From positions 22,877,001 through 22,941,000 of the forward strand of contig NC_083389.1 of NCBI RefSeq assembly GCF_031755915.1: DNA of 64,000 nucleotides. The letters are read 5' to 3'. This document shows, one piece after another, positions 44,301 through 56,054 of the stretch (the first letter of the stretch is position 1; each line of letters opens with the position of its first letter). This DNA comes from Ziziphus jujuba. Lineage: Eukaryota; Streptophyta; Magnoliopsida; Rosales; Rhamnaceae. The position numbers were made by a program, and so were the translations under genes. The notes under the pieces are model-generated. The model was not told the origin of the DNA and did no database searches. It worked only from the letters and a program-made list of their open reading frames with translations.

Positions 44301-45660
44301 TTGAACTTAGCAAAATAATGTCAAGCAATATCACAAACATAATTTCTAAAAAAGCAAGATTAATAAAACCCAATGAACCTAAGCTGCAGTTAAAATGAAA
44401 AAAAAAAAAAAAAAACAACCCACCTCATGTCAAGAAAAAAGAAACTCACCTAAACGATGGAGAGAAAGAAAGAAGAAAACCAAAAAATCACGAGGGCGAC
44501 AAAGAGAAATCTAGCTTCTCGGCCGACGACAACGTAGGCAAATGAAAAATGAAACCTGGAATATCTCACTCTTCAAGTCTCTCTTAGATTGCTTTCAAAT
44601 CTAATATCGATTAGGTGGTGTACTTGATGTAGTTTTAAAAAAGAAAAAATGGATTTAAAGGAGCGCGTAAAAATTTAAAAACGCGCCAAAATTTTTCAAA
44701 AAATGGCAAGAAAGCGCCTTTTCTCCCAATTGCATTTTTTTTCTTTGATTAATATTTTTATTTTTCAACTACAAATAAAAACTGAAAATATTTCTTAAAA
44801 ATGCGAAGCAAAATATCGAAGATTGCTGTTTATTTTTCTATTTTTCAAGTACACCTTTATTCTTTATAAAATTTGCATGTCTTTCAAAATTTTTGTTTTT
44901 GTTAATTGAGAGAATAGGCGACGTATTCTCTTCAAGAAGGATCGCCTGTTCTTGAATTTTGGGATCAAGCGACGTATTATGGTTGAAAAGCGTCGCCTAT
45001 TTCATTTTTTTATATTTTCTTTATAATCTTTAAATAATTTTTTAATTGTTCATCTACAAATATATTCATGTAGCAATCCAATGAAAATAAATTCCATTAA
45101 TCTAAAAATAGAAAATAGTTTTGTCAATGCTCTTCTCAGTTATACATATATGTGTATAGACGAGACAAAATATCTCAAGACCTAATTTGAGATAGGGTAC
45201 CGAATATAGAATTCTAATTTAACAAGCATTTATTGACCAATTTATCTAGATAAGTATGTTAAATGAGCTTAACTTTCATGTGTTTGTTGTCATTGATAGT
45301 TTACTTGTTTTTAAAAATTGAAACTCTATTAAATTGCTTTTTCTTAAAAAAAATAAAAAACAATTGAAGGAACAGGCGACGCAATTCCATTAAAACACGT
45401 CGCCTATTCCATTTTCTTTTTTTAATCTTTAATTAGTTTTGTTGATTGGTCATCTACAACTTAAAAAAAAAAAGAAACATATTTACAAAACTAAAAAATT
45501 ACTAAAAATAACTTTCAAATTGAAAAAAAAGTTAAAAATTGGATGGGTGAAACGGCGACGCAGTTGTTTACAAATGCGTCGCCTTTTAGTCTATTTAGCG
45601 ACTATTTCTTAAAAGACTGCGTCCCCTAAAACTATACTAGCTAGTTCTTATTGTATTATT

Positions 45661-46410
45661 TGGCCTGGTGGTGTGGTGATTTCTTGAGAGTGTAGGAGGT
45701 CTTGGGTTCAATTCTTGTTATGGCCCTATTTTGATTTTATTTTTTTGTTTGAATAATGCGTCGCCTAACACTATATTAATCAATTTTTGCGGTATCAATA
45801 CATATAAGTCATTTGGCCTGGTGGTGTGGTGATTTTTTGAGAGTGTAGGAGGTCCTGAGTTCAAATCTTGTTATGGCCTTATTTTGATTTTATTTTTTTT
45901 TAAATGTTTAAGCAAAAAAATTGAAAAAAAAAAAAAGAACAGGCGACTTATTTGTTGAAGAATGCGTCGCCTGTTCATATATTTGGCGATGCATTGTTTG
46001 AATAATACGTCGCCTAACACTATATTAACCAATTTTTGCTGTATTAATACATATAAGTGATTTGGCCTAGTGGTGTGGTGATTTCTTGAGAGTGTAGGAG
46101 GTTCTGGGTTCAATTCTTGTTATGGTCCTATTTTGATTTTATTTTTTTTTAAATGTTTGAATAAAAAAATTGAAAAAAAAAGAATAGGCGACGCATTTGT
46201 AAAATTGAAAAAAAAAGAATAGGCGACGCATTTGTTGAAGAATGCGTTGCCTGTTCATCTATTTGGCGACGCATTCTTTAAGTAATTCGTCGCCTAACAT
46301 TATATTAAGCAGTTTTTGTTGCATTTGTACATACAAGTATTTGACTTGATGGTGTGGTGATTTCTTGAGAGTGTAAGAGGGTCTGGGTTCAATTCTTGTT
46401 ATGGTCCTAT
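45661..46410 (+). repeat. Four tRNA-like cassettes in repeated units
   Basis: Blocks of about 66 bp start at 45661, 45813, 46062 and 46341. Each has TGGTGTGGTGATTTCTTGAG, GTGTAGGAGG, and GGGTTCAATTCTTG or a close variant. The 5' phrase TGGCCTGGTGG approximates a Pol III A box, and GGTTCAATTCT about 30 bases on approximates a B box (GGTTCGANNCC). No cloverleaf acceptor stem pairs well, so I do not call a tRNA. Each block is followed by TTTTGATTTTATTTTTT and GCGAC hairpins. Confidence 0.65.
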
Positions 46411-46453
46411 TTTGATTTTATTAAAAAATCAAAAAAAAAAATAGTGAAGAGAG

Positions 46454-46491
46454 AACAGGCGACGCACAATCTTATTGGTGCGTCGCCTGTT
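46454..46491. repeat. Perfect 14-bp-stem hairpin with GGCGACGC
   Basis: AACAGGCGACGCAC, ten loop bases, then GTGCGTCGCCTGTT. A decayed copy lies at 46613-46650 and half of another at 46782-46812, about 160 bp apart. Confidence 0.92.
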
Positions 46492-46934
46492 AACTATATA
46501 TATATATATATATAAAAACCTCAGTTTTGGTGCACTAATATTTTTATTGATTGTTATTATTAAAATAAAATTAGATTGATTAAAAGATCTAAAAAAAATT
46601 AAGTGAAAAGAGAACAGGCAACGCACAATCTTACTAGTGGGTGGCCTGTTACACGTATAACAAAAAAGAAAAAAAAAAAAAAACCAACCTCAGTTATGTT
46701 GCTCTAATATCTTTATGGATTATTTGTTGTTAAATTAAAATTAGATTAATTAAAAGAACTAAAAAAAAAATGGAGGAGAGAACAGGCGACGCACAATCTA
46801 TATAGTACGTCGTATATTTATTGAATTTTTACTGACGCATTAACCTCAGAGTCGCGGTTTTGTTTTTTCAGACGTGTTTGTTTCGTAGCGTCGCTAAATA
46901 AATGTCGCTAGATATCAATTTTCGCGTAATGATT

Positions 46935-48618
46935 TTAAAGTGTCTAATGTTTCATTTATTGGGGTCTTGAAACGATGGTTAAGATAGATCCTCATAAATA
47001 AGCATCTCCAAGAGGACTTTAGTCGTTGCATTTCCAATGTTGAAATGTTTTTTCAAGGTGTGGGAAAATAATTTTCAAGAAAGATGAAAAAGAAAAGGAA
47101 AATAAATATATATAAAAAATAAAAAATAAAAATATTGGAAAAAAAAAACAAAGATTATATGAAAGAAGAGAAGTCCATTTGAGATGAAAAAAGCTTTGTT
47201 TACTAATTTTTTATCACGGTTGGATATTTTCTTAAGAATGTATTTCTTCCAATTCATTTATTTTCTATATGTGAAAAAACTAAGCCCTTGGGAATGTAGT
47301 TATATCTTTTCATGCATATGCCTCATACTTCATGTATATTTTTATCATTTTCACTTGGTTTTGATTGTATGAATTTTAACTTCTTTCAAATTTCTTAAAA
47401 GATCTACTTTTAACAAACTTAAATTTCAAGAAGATTTCAGCACTTTAAATTTCTTTCCTAAATGAAATTTGTTGAAATATTTGATATTCTCTCTCTAAAG
47501 ACTCTTGTTTTTGTTAACACAATGTCTTAGCATATTATGCAGGCTTTTTGGACCTCCATTTGATTATTAGTTCATTTTATGAGGTCTTCATTTCTTATGG
47601 AGTTGTACAACCTTGATGTTGTTTTTCATTTCCTTGAATTGATATTTCTTGTTTAAATTTCATGAATTTTTCTCTTGAATGGTGTTTGTCTCCAAATGGT
47701 TAATTTTGTGTTTGTGTACTTATTTTGGTATTTTCTCGAGTGTTCTTTTTAGCTTCTATGAAGCTTTGTTTGAATAACAGGATTGTTATTCGAACAATAA
47801 GCCGTTTTCACATATTCACCATTTGATGTTTTAAATGTTGTTCAAACAATCCTATCTTTCATGTGTGAATAGAAATCTTGTAGACCCATTATTTTTCGAA
47901 CAATATGTTGTTATTTTTCAAATGGTGTCCTGTGACATGTGTCGTCATGAGACAAGCTTCTTATTATGGTTCGAACAATTCAATTAGATTGTTCAAATGA
48001 TCTTTGATGAAATGCAAGATCACTTCTTATTCCTCGATTGTTCTATACCTAACTTCACCCTGTATGTTTGATCGACCCTCTATTTTTGCCACAATTGAGC
48101 TTCAATTGTCACCAGATTGGCTATAACTTGCTTATAGTCATCTTCTTCTCAATTGAACAAATTTAGATTGACTTCTCACCATTCTTTGCTTGTTTGTGGA
48201 TTGTTTTAGGTTGGAGTTTTCTCTCTATTTTACTCTCATCAGTGTCGAAATTGCACTCAGTTTTCCCCATGCTTTTTTGCTGAAAATTTGCTTTGTTTTT
48301 CTCGAATTTGAAGCTTCCTAGTTACAGTCGTTGTCAAATTCTCACCAAATTTTGGCTTTGTTTTCTGTTGGAATTTAGCTGGACATGACAGTCTTTGGTG
48401 TCAAATTTCATTTTATTTTTCACAAATTCCAATAAGACTTTTTGTTGGTTATTCCTCTTACTCCTTATCCTTTTGGATATTTTGTTGTTGATGACACTGT
48501 TTGTTGTTTTGTTTGAATTTTTAAAATTCCTACTTTTGTTTAAGATTAAAATTTTTGTTTATAGTGGTGTGTAACTTTTTGTTTTTTTGGTTTTGGTTTT
48601 TTTTTTTCTTTTTAGGGG
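46935..48618 (+). repeat. Dispersed repeat, second copy of the 21-22 kb sequence
   Basis: There is no gene. The part 47190-47600 parallels 21180-21560 in the same orientation, and 47750-48010 has the GTTCGAACAA-type phrases seen at 22770-22960. It is probably a fragment of the same copia-like element. The remainder is T-rich and unassigned. Confidence 0.5.
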
Positions 48619-48912
48619 CTTTGTTGACTAATGGTCCTTAAACTGTAGCTTTCTGTTCCGGTCCGTAAACTAATTTTTTGCTCACTTTGGTTCCTATTCT
48701 GTATATATAGTCTCACCTTTAATCCCTATTTGATTTTCCGTCGGTACGGCCGATGGAAGTGAGATGTGCGTGTCATATGCTTCATTAGTATGAGGTAGTA
48801 CCGGTAACTTTTAAGAGCCAAAGTCAGAGAAAAAAAAAAAAAAAAAGATTTTCGCATAGTTGAAGAACTAAACTGAGATTTTTGCATAGTTTAAAGGCCA
48901 AATATGATAAAT
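48619..48912. mobile_element. Possible MITE with imperfect terminal inverted repeats
   Basis: ATGGTCCTTAAACTGTAGC near 48631 is mirrored by GCATAGTTTAAAGGCCAAAT near 48883-48903. The interior of about 250 bp is noncoding. Target duplication not identified. Confidence 0.45.
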
Positions 48913-50257
48913 TATTAAAAGTTAATTCTTGAAAGGAAAATATTTTTTAAAAAAATGTAAATGAATATTAAAAATTAAAAGAAAAATTTATCCACCTCAA
49001 TTAAAAAGATAAATTTGTTTCAAATAATAAATAAATGCTAGGAAAAATTATGTTTGTATACATTTTTTTTCTTTCCAAAATAAATATTGTAAAATTTTAA
49101 AATAGTGTAAAATTAAAAACACAAGTATGAAAGAAATTTTAGTTCCCTTAAAATATTAAAAACAAAAATTACATGTTATGAATAAAAGTTACCAACGTCC
49201 AAAACACAAACGATTTATTGTGTATAAACATTTTTTTAAAACATTTCTTCCCAAAAATAATTACATGAGAGATTTCAAATAGTGTACCTAAATCAATTTT
49301 TAAAAAATCAATGTTAATAATTCGAAAAAATTTCTAAAAAAATCTATAAAAATATTAGAAAAATATGAAAGAGCATTGCTTTTCATAATTGTTCACAGAA
49401 TTTGTTTCAAGTAATAAATAAATAAAGGAATTAGGGAACAAATGTTAATACTTATCCACGCTTTTATTTTCTAAAAATAATTAAAAAAAATTGAAAATTG
49501 CACAAGTAATTAATAAATAAACTAGTAAATGTTATAAACTAACTAATGCTTAACAATGATATAAGAATTCAAAATATATAAACGATCAAACATAAAGGAT
49601 AGATAAATATGGGGGAGAATTTCATCTTATTATATTCTTTTCATTCCTTTGATCTTATGTCTTTACATATAGGCTTGTGCAATGAATAGGTTACAAAAAT
49701 AATAAGGAAGACCATTAATGGTAAAATATAGGTTATACATACGTTACAAGACTTTATGTCATATAAATATAGGACAAAAATAATTGAATCTTGAATTTAC
49801 TTAAATAATTTTTTGGTTTTGGATGTTGATATAATTGTATTTGCCTCTACAATTGTATTATTATTTGAAGTTGCTAAATCTACTTGGTGCAAGAACTAAA
49901 TCTAATTGGTTCTCTTGCAGTTGGTGCCTGATTTGATTGTAGGGATGTCTTTAATATTTGTCCCAGTTTGGAGTATGCATGTGAGTGTGACAACATGGGA
50001 ATAATTAGTATTTCTTAGACCTCCATGAAAAAAACTCTTCTAACTATTTTTGTAGAATTGCCTCTTATAGTGCTCACCTCTGCAAAAATATCTAAATATA
50101 AGGAATTTGCGAGTTCTGTAAAAGTATCTAGAATTTTCATTATCCATTCATACTTATGAAATTTTATACTTTCCTTTATGGTTTACAGGTTGAAGGAAAA
50201 CTTAGCACTTCTAAATATAAGGAATTTGCAAGTTCTATTAAAGCATGTAAATCTAGA
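48913..50257. other. Intergenic with a possible exon-like remnant
   Basis: Mostly A+T-rich. After TTTACAG near 50183 an open frame reads VEGKLSTSKYKEFASSIKACKSRVI; it continues at 54826 beyond a gypsy insertion and stops soon after. A partial copy of the same text is at 50088-50132. A gene fragment is possible, but I cannot assign it. Confidence 0.35.
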
Positions 50258-50262
50258 GTAAT

Positions 50263-50656
50263 TGATGCAGACACCATGTTACAGACATGAGAACCATTGG
50301 ATTCATGATTTACATGACTTGCATGACTCTTTTCTTTTTCCTTTTTCTTTTCCATTAGGCTTGGTTTTATGTACTATAGAGCAAAACGTTGCATTTTATT
50401 TCCTTTTTGTTTTCTTTGTTGATTTGGCAATTGAAGTTATACCCTACGAGGTGGAATTATCCTAACAACTAATATTAAACAATTTACTGAGGGGATGAAA
50501 AAACAGAGGCCATATATATATATATATAAGCATATTGAGTTTTCTTCTCCATTCCTCTCTGAATGGTTTTTTAGGATTTGGACCAAAGGGATCTGGACCG
50601 GTGAAATCCTAAGATCCTATTCTTGATGATTCTATTCTTTTAGACTTCCTACATCA
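50263..50656 (+). repeat. 5' LTR of the short-LTR gypsy element
   Basis: It begins TGATGCAGACACC and ends CTACATCA. It includes a (TA)n run at 50513-50528 that is reduced in the other LTR. Confidence 0.92.
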
Positions 50657-50695
50657 AATTGGTATAAGAGCCAAGATTTCTCTCTCGAAGTAACC

Positions 50696-51903
50696 ATGGC
50701 TCATTTCGATGAGAGTTCCCATCGAACTTTTGGCAAAGATTAGAGCTCGAAAATTATCTTATCTGTTGTTGCTAAACTGGACCAAAAGTTTGACACTCTT
50801 TCAAATAAGATTCGACAATTATGTTCTGTGTTGTATTATGAGAACTCTTGAACATTCTGGCGACCAATCTACAGCAACCCAAGTTCAACAAACACTTACT
50901 CCATTAGCACATCCATCAGATCTGGACCTTCAAAACTCCCCTCCTCTCCACTTTCTGAGAGCCCAATGCCTACATTTTCAAAATGTACACACTATGCTCC
51001 TCTTCCATGCAATTCGGACTCGGAAAATGAACTTGAATCTATGGCACTAGGTCGCACTACTCAAACCACAACTGGTAGGTATGCTCGAAACCACAATGCT
51101 TCAGATTACCGTATTAAGGTAGGCATTCTCAATTTTGATGGGTCTTTGAACATTAAGGATTTCCTTGATTCGGTAAAAACTGTTGAGTCATTTTTTTAAT
51201 ATATGTCCATACCGGAGGACAAACAAGTTCATATGGTGGTTTATAAATTCCATGGGGGAGCTTCAGCTAGGTGTGAACAAGTGCAAAACAACAGATGAAA
51301 GCAAGGAAAGGGTCTGAACCGATCCTTGTCATGACTGCACTAAATGCTATGGGCTCGATTTCTACCAGCTAATTTTGAGCAGATTTTATATCAACAATAC
51401 CACCATTGCCAACAAGGTCATCGATCAATCAACAAGAACACTAAAGAATTCTATAGACTTGGTGCTCAGGTGAATCTAAATGAGAATGAGGGTCAACTTG
51501 GTATTAGGTATATGGCTGGATTAATTATCCCAATTCAAGAGAAAATAGAGCTTAGCCCTGTTTGGAGTCTCAGTGATACTATCAATTTGTCTTCAAGATT
51601 GAAAAACAAATTGAGAGGCAAACAACTAAGACATCATCTAAATGGAGACCATTGAGTGAGTTTACCCATCCAAGACTAAACCCATGCCCCCATAAGTATC
51701 TCACCACAAAACCACACCCGTTGAAAACTCTATAAAACCTACAGGCAAACCTCAATATCAATCTAACAGAACTTCTAATCCCTATGCCCGAAATTATCCT
51801 TTGAAATGCTTGAAATGTGGACAACAGAGCCACAAATCTAATGAATGTTCACTTCGTAAGCAAATCAACATAGTGGAAAATCAAAAGAGTTCAAGAGAAT
51901 AGT
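50696..51903 (+). pseudogene. Gag of the short-LTR gypsy element
   Basis: From ATG 50696 (MAHFDESSHRTF) the frame soon breaks. Recognisable parts are VVAKLDQKFDTLSNKIR, DYRIKVGILNFDGSLNIKDFLD (capsid start), YMSIPEDKQVHMVVYKFHGGAS, NFEQILYQQYHHCQQGHRS and EFYRLGAQVNLNENE. The knuckle at 51807-51848 reads CLKCGQQSHKSNEC, a complete CX2CX4HX4C. At least five stops or frame changes. Confidence 0.85.
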
Positions 51904-52039
51904 TTGTCATAATAGGAGATGAAACAGAGCTGGTAGATGAAGATCAAGGAGAACCAATGATTTGCATCATACAGAAGCTCTTGATTTCTACTAAACACCC
52001 ATAGAGCCTCAACATCATTCTATTTTCAAAACTAAGTGC

Positions 52040-52397
52040 ACCATTAACAAAAAGGTGTGTGAAATGGTCATAAACAGTGGAAGCAGTGAAAATATAGTGT
52101 CTACGTCCTTAGTTAAACCTGAAACTCCCCATTATAAGTCATCCAAATATTTACAAAGTGGGTTGGATTAAAAAGGGAATTGACATTAAGGTTACAAAGC
52201 TGTGTAAAGTTCATTTCAGCATTGGAAAACATTATGTAGATGAGGTTGTTTATGATGTGGTGGAGATGGATGAATGCCACATTCTATTAGGCCAACCATG
52301 GCAGTTTGATAACTCAATGATGCATGATGATCAACAGAATACTCATTCATTTCAGTGGAAGGGAAAGAAGATTGTCTTACTTCTTTCTCAGCCATAA
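52040..52397 (+). pseudogene. Aspartic protease of the short-LTR gypsy element
   Basis: CTINKKVCEMVINSGSSENIVS carries the active site with Asp changed to Asn (NSGSS for DSGSS). It is followed by KVGWIKKGIDIKVTKLCKVHFS and DEVVYDVVEMDECHILLGQPWQ, the C-terminal half of the retropepsin-like fold. A frame change lies between the two parts. Confidence 0.85.
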
Positions 52398-52639
52398 CTT
52401 GAGCATTCTTTATTACCAACACACGGCCTCCCATAAGCACAAACTTTTAACAATAGTCCTATCCTTTTAATAGTTCCAGGGAAGCACTTTGAGTTCCAAG
52501 CTAAACAACCACAACTCTATTTTAGTATTATAGCTTCAGCTCAAACCACAGCAATCCCCCAAATTCTTCAACCAATTCAGTGCCTTCTTGAAGAATTTTC
52601 AACCATCTGTCCAAATGTGCTGCTAGATTCATTACCTCC

Positions 52640-53330
52640 TATGAGGAACATTCAACATGCTATTGACCTACTTTCAGGAGCTAGGTTACCTAACCTTTCT
52701 CATTATCAAAAGAAGTTCAAATTTTACAGCAAATGGTTAAAGATCTACTGCACAAGAATCTAATCCGAGAGAGCCTTAGTCTTTGTGTCATACTGGCTTT
52801 TATTGTTAATGGTGAATGGAGAATGTGTATCAACAGTCAAGCAATCAATAAAATCACTACCAAGTATCAGTTCCACATTCCCCGCTTAGAGGAAACAGAT
52901 GCATCTTCCATGGGTATTAGGGCTATTCTTATGTAGGAATAAAGAGCTATTGAATTCGTTAGTGATAAATTAGGTCTTGCCGGTCAAATTTGGTCTGCGT
53001 ATGAGCAAGAATTATATGACATTGTGCAACCTTTTAAACATTAGGAACATTATTTAATCCAAAATGAATTTGTCCTCCACTACGATCACCAAGCTCTTCA
53101 GCACTTTAATTCCTAAAAACACATCAACAAAATGAACATCTACTAGTCTTAATTCTTTTAAAAATTTCCTTATGCATTCCATCACAAAGCTGGAAACCAT
53201 AATTGCATGGCAGATGTAGGGTTCCATACATTGAAAGATCGATATCCTAACGATCCTGATCTTGGCCACATTTGGCATAAGTGTCGCTCATGAGACAGTA
53301 AGAGATTTTCATTTACATGACAGATTTTCT
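52640..53330 (+). pseudogene. RT start fused to RNase H remnant
   Basis: The frame around 52733 reads QQMVKDLLHKNLIRESLSLC, NGEWRMCINSQAINKITTKYQF and IPRLEE, then jumps to TDASSMGIRAILM, the start of gypsy RNase H. The RT fingers end and the palm with YxDD are therefore missing. RNase H text continues in broken frames with AYEQELYDIV, HYDHQALQHF, FHHKAGNHNCMADV. Confidence 0.85.
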
Positions 53331-54430
53331 TTAAAGGACTGCAGCTATGTATTCCTCGAAGTATTCTTCACCTTCAACTTATCTAAGAACTTCATGGAGG
53401 TGGCTTAACAGCTCATATAAGAGGAGACAAGACTATTTCCTTAGTTGAGGAATGCTATCAAGCATTGTGCTATCTATCAAACTCCCAAAGGTCATCAACA
53501 AAACACGAAATTGTATTTACCTATACCTGACAACATTTGGGAGGATATCTCCTTTGACTTCATGCTCAGTCTCCTTCTTTCTCAATGCAAGGTTGATTCC
53601 ATTCTGGTTGTGGTTAATCGATATTCAAAAATGGCTCATGTCATTCCTTGCAAGAAAGCTATTGATGCATCCTACGCGGCCAACTTGTTCTTTCGTGAGA
53701 TTGTAAGGCTACATGGCATACCAAAGTCCATTACCTTCAACAAAGATGTTAAATTCCTTAACAATTTTTGAAAAACTTTATGTCGCAAGTTTGATACTGT
53801 GCTTTAGTTTAGTAGCACCTACCACCACCAAACCGATGGCCAAATGGAAGTTGTGAACCACATCATTGGTTCCATGCTTCATAGACTTGCTGGTAACTCT
53901 CCAAAACAATGGGATGTCTATTTGCATCAAGTTGAGTTTGCTTATAACAACATAAAAACCCACTCAACTGGGTTAGTCCTTTTGCCATAGTTTATACCAA
54001 GCCTCCCAATCATACTGTGGACTTGGTTTCGACCCCTTCCCTCCTCACAAAACCGTTGAATTAATGGCTCGGAGGATTTAAGATATTCATGCTCGAGTCA
54101 CACACAACCTGATTCAGATAGTCATTATAAGGCCACAACTGATCTTCATTGTCGACCCAAGTCTTTTGAAGTTGGTGACCTTATCATGGTCCATCTTCGA
54201 CAGGAATGGTTTCCAGCTGGTACTTACATCAAATTACAAGCTAAAAGGATAGGCCCCTATCATATACTAAAGAAATTGGGAGATAAAGCCTATCAACTTG
54301 AGATCCATGCACACATAAAAATCTCAAACACTTTTAATGTTGCAGACATCTTTGAACATCAGCCACCTAGTGCTGCTGATCATTTTTTGACTTCCTTGCT
54401 CATGGTGAGCTCTCTCGTAGTGGGAAGGAA
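53331..54430 (+). pseudogene. Integrase of the short-LTR gypsy element
   Basis: The zinc-binding region (HGGGLTAHIRGDKT, then NAIKHCAIYQTPKG) precedes the core: DNIWEDISFDFMLSL with the first Asp, DSILVVVNRYSKMAHVIPCKKA, HGIPKSITFNKDVKF with the second Asp, and TYHHQTDGQMEVVN with the Glu. The end has FEVGDLIMVHLRQEWFPAGTY and GPYHILKKLGDKAYQLEI. Stops near 53769 and 53804 and a frame change break it. It is the most complete integrase in the window. Confidence 0.88.
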
Positions 54431-54825
54431 TGATGCAAACACCACATTGCAGACGTGAGAACCATTGGATTCATTATTTACGTGACTTGCATGACTTTTT
54501 TCTTTTCCTTTGTATTTTCCATTAGGCTTGGTTTACTATACTACAGAGCAAAACGTTGTGTTTTATTTCCTTTTTGTTTTCTTTGCTAATTTTGGCAATT
54601 GAAGTTACACTCTATGACGTGGAATTGTCCTAACAACTAGTATTATATAGTTTACTAAAGGGGATGAAAAAACAGAGACCGGATATATATTTTTTTAGCA
54701 TATTGATTTTTTCTTCTCCATTCCTCTCTAAATGATTTTTCAGGAATTGGACCAAAGGGATCTGGATAGGTGAAATCTTGAGATCCTCTTCTTGGTGATT
54801 CCATTCTTTTAGATTTCCTACTTCA
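54431..54825 (+). repeat. 3' LTR of the short-LTR gypsy element
   Basis: It begins TGATGCAAACACC after the purine tract GTGGGAAGGAA and ends CTACTTCA. Confidence 0.92.
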
Positions 54826-54830
54826 GTAAT

Positions 54831-56054
54831 AAATGCCTTTGTAGCTGTGGTTTTAAAATTTTGAAATCATGAAATTGGAAAAGATGCTAGTGGGGTAAAG
54901 GTTTTAGATTTAATGGGTTTTAGAGTAAATTCTCTTTCATTTTCCTTAAATTTACTATAGTAGCTAGTTCTTGTAGTTTGTGGCAACTTGTGCTTTTTCT
55001 TAAACTTTCATACTTGGTGCACTTCTAAAGTTTGTTATTGTGAAGATACTACTATATTTATATGTTAAATTATCTAATGCTTTTAATTTTTCTTTTCTTG
55101 AAGATACCCATCTATCTTGAAGATAAGGTTTTGATAGCCATTAGCTCTCAATTATTTTATATATATGGTATACTAGCTACTTCATTCTTGCATTTTGCTT
55201 TACCCATAAGACAATATCTTAGAATGAGCTTTGAGTTGCTTGGTAATTCTTCAAACATGGAAAAATCATCTTTCTAATCATGAGAGTTCTATGATGTGTA
55301 AATTACTAAGTTTGGAAATCTTGATTATATGGATTGTTCCTTATTCATAAAGTTATTGTCCATCTGCAGATCTTGGAGGCTTAATAGATCTTAAGATTTG
55401 AGCTTTGACAGCAGTTGAAGAACTCAAAATGGAAAGTGCAAACAAATAGTTATACATTCTAGTTTATTGATAATTTGTAAGTCTTAGATATAAAGCAATG
55501 ATTTAGTGTGTTTCTGTGTTTTTTTTTCATGATGGTGGTTGATCCATTTACTTTTTTCAGTGTTAACTTTTGTCATGTTGTTTATGATACTCCATGCTAC
55601 TTGATGCCTTCAACTAGATTATTTTATTTTTTTGCATGTGTTTCAAGGGTTTTTTATAAGATAGACGGGAGTCATCAAAAAGGTTCTAGTTTGAATTTCA
55701 AGTTTTTGTAGACCAAGAACAAGTTTAATGCAATGGAGCACATATGTTTACAATTAATGCAATGACAAGTTCAAGACAGCATTCACCTCTACTATATAGA
55801 ATACAATTGGTTATACTTGTTTATATATTTTATTGTCTATATTTGTATTTTACACATTTAAATCATTGTTTTAATTATGCATGACAATTATTTACATGTA
55901 ATGGCAATTATTTTTGTTATAACATATTTTTTAAAATTTGGTATTATAGAAATTTAATAATTTGTTTTATATTGTGCATTTCTACACCATTAGCAATTAA
56001 TTAATTGGGAAGTTTTTTTTATAAAAAAAATAATTAACTAAAATAATTATCTTT
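54831..56054. other. Intergenic
   Basis: No gene recognised. T-rich tracts near 55520 and 55920-55960. The frame at 55508-55711 is hydrophobic and without family resemblance. Confidence 0.5.

Larger units (their letters stand above)
43173..46931 (-). mobile_element. Degenerate CACTA (En/Spm-type) element, TSD ATT
   Basis: The left end is CACTACTAGAATC, the conserved CACTA terminus. The right end in inverse orientation is CATTACGCGAAAA, matching CACTACTAGAAAA at 10 of 13 bases. ATT flanks both ends (43170-43172 and 46932-46934), the 3-bp duplication of CACTA elements. Inside are G+C-rich subterminal repeats built on GCGAC or GTCGC, hairpins and a DUF4216-like coding remnant on the minus strand. 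The TNP2-type transposase is absent, so it is non-autonomous. Confidence 0.85.
50263..54825 (+). mobile_element. Ty3/gypsy element with short LTRs, internally deleted, TSD GTAAT
   Basis: LTRs of about 395 bp lie at 50263-50656 and 54431-54825, with GTAAT at 50258-50262 and 54826-54830. Between them, in order, are a primer site (50659 onward, TTGGTATAAGAGCC), gag with a CCHC knuckle, protease, the start of RT joined to the RNase H start, and integrase. This is a different gypsy family from the one at 34-6495. The RT palm is deleted near 52895 and stops are frequent. Confidence 0.93.

Noticed and set aside
45661..45726. A true tRNA gene
   Set aside because: A- and B-box-like phrases are present, but acceptor and anticodon arms do not pair convincingly.
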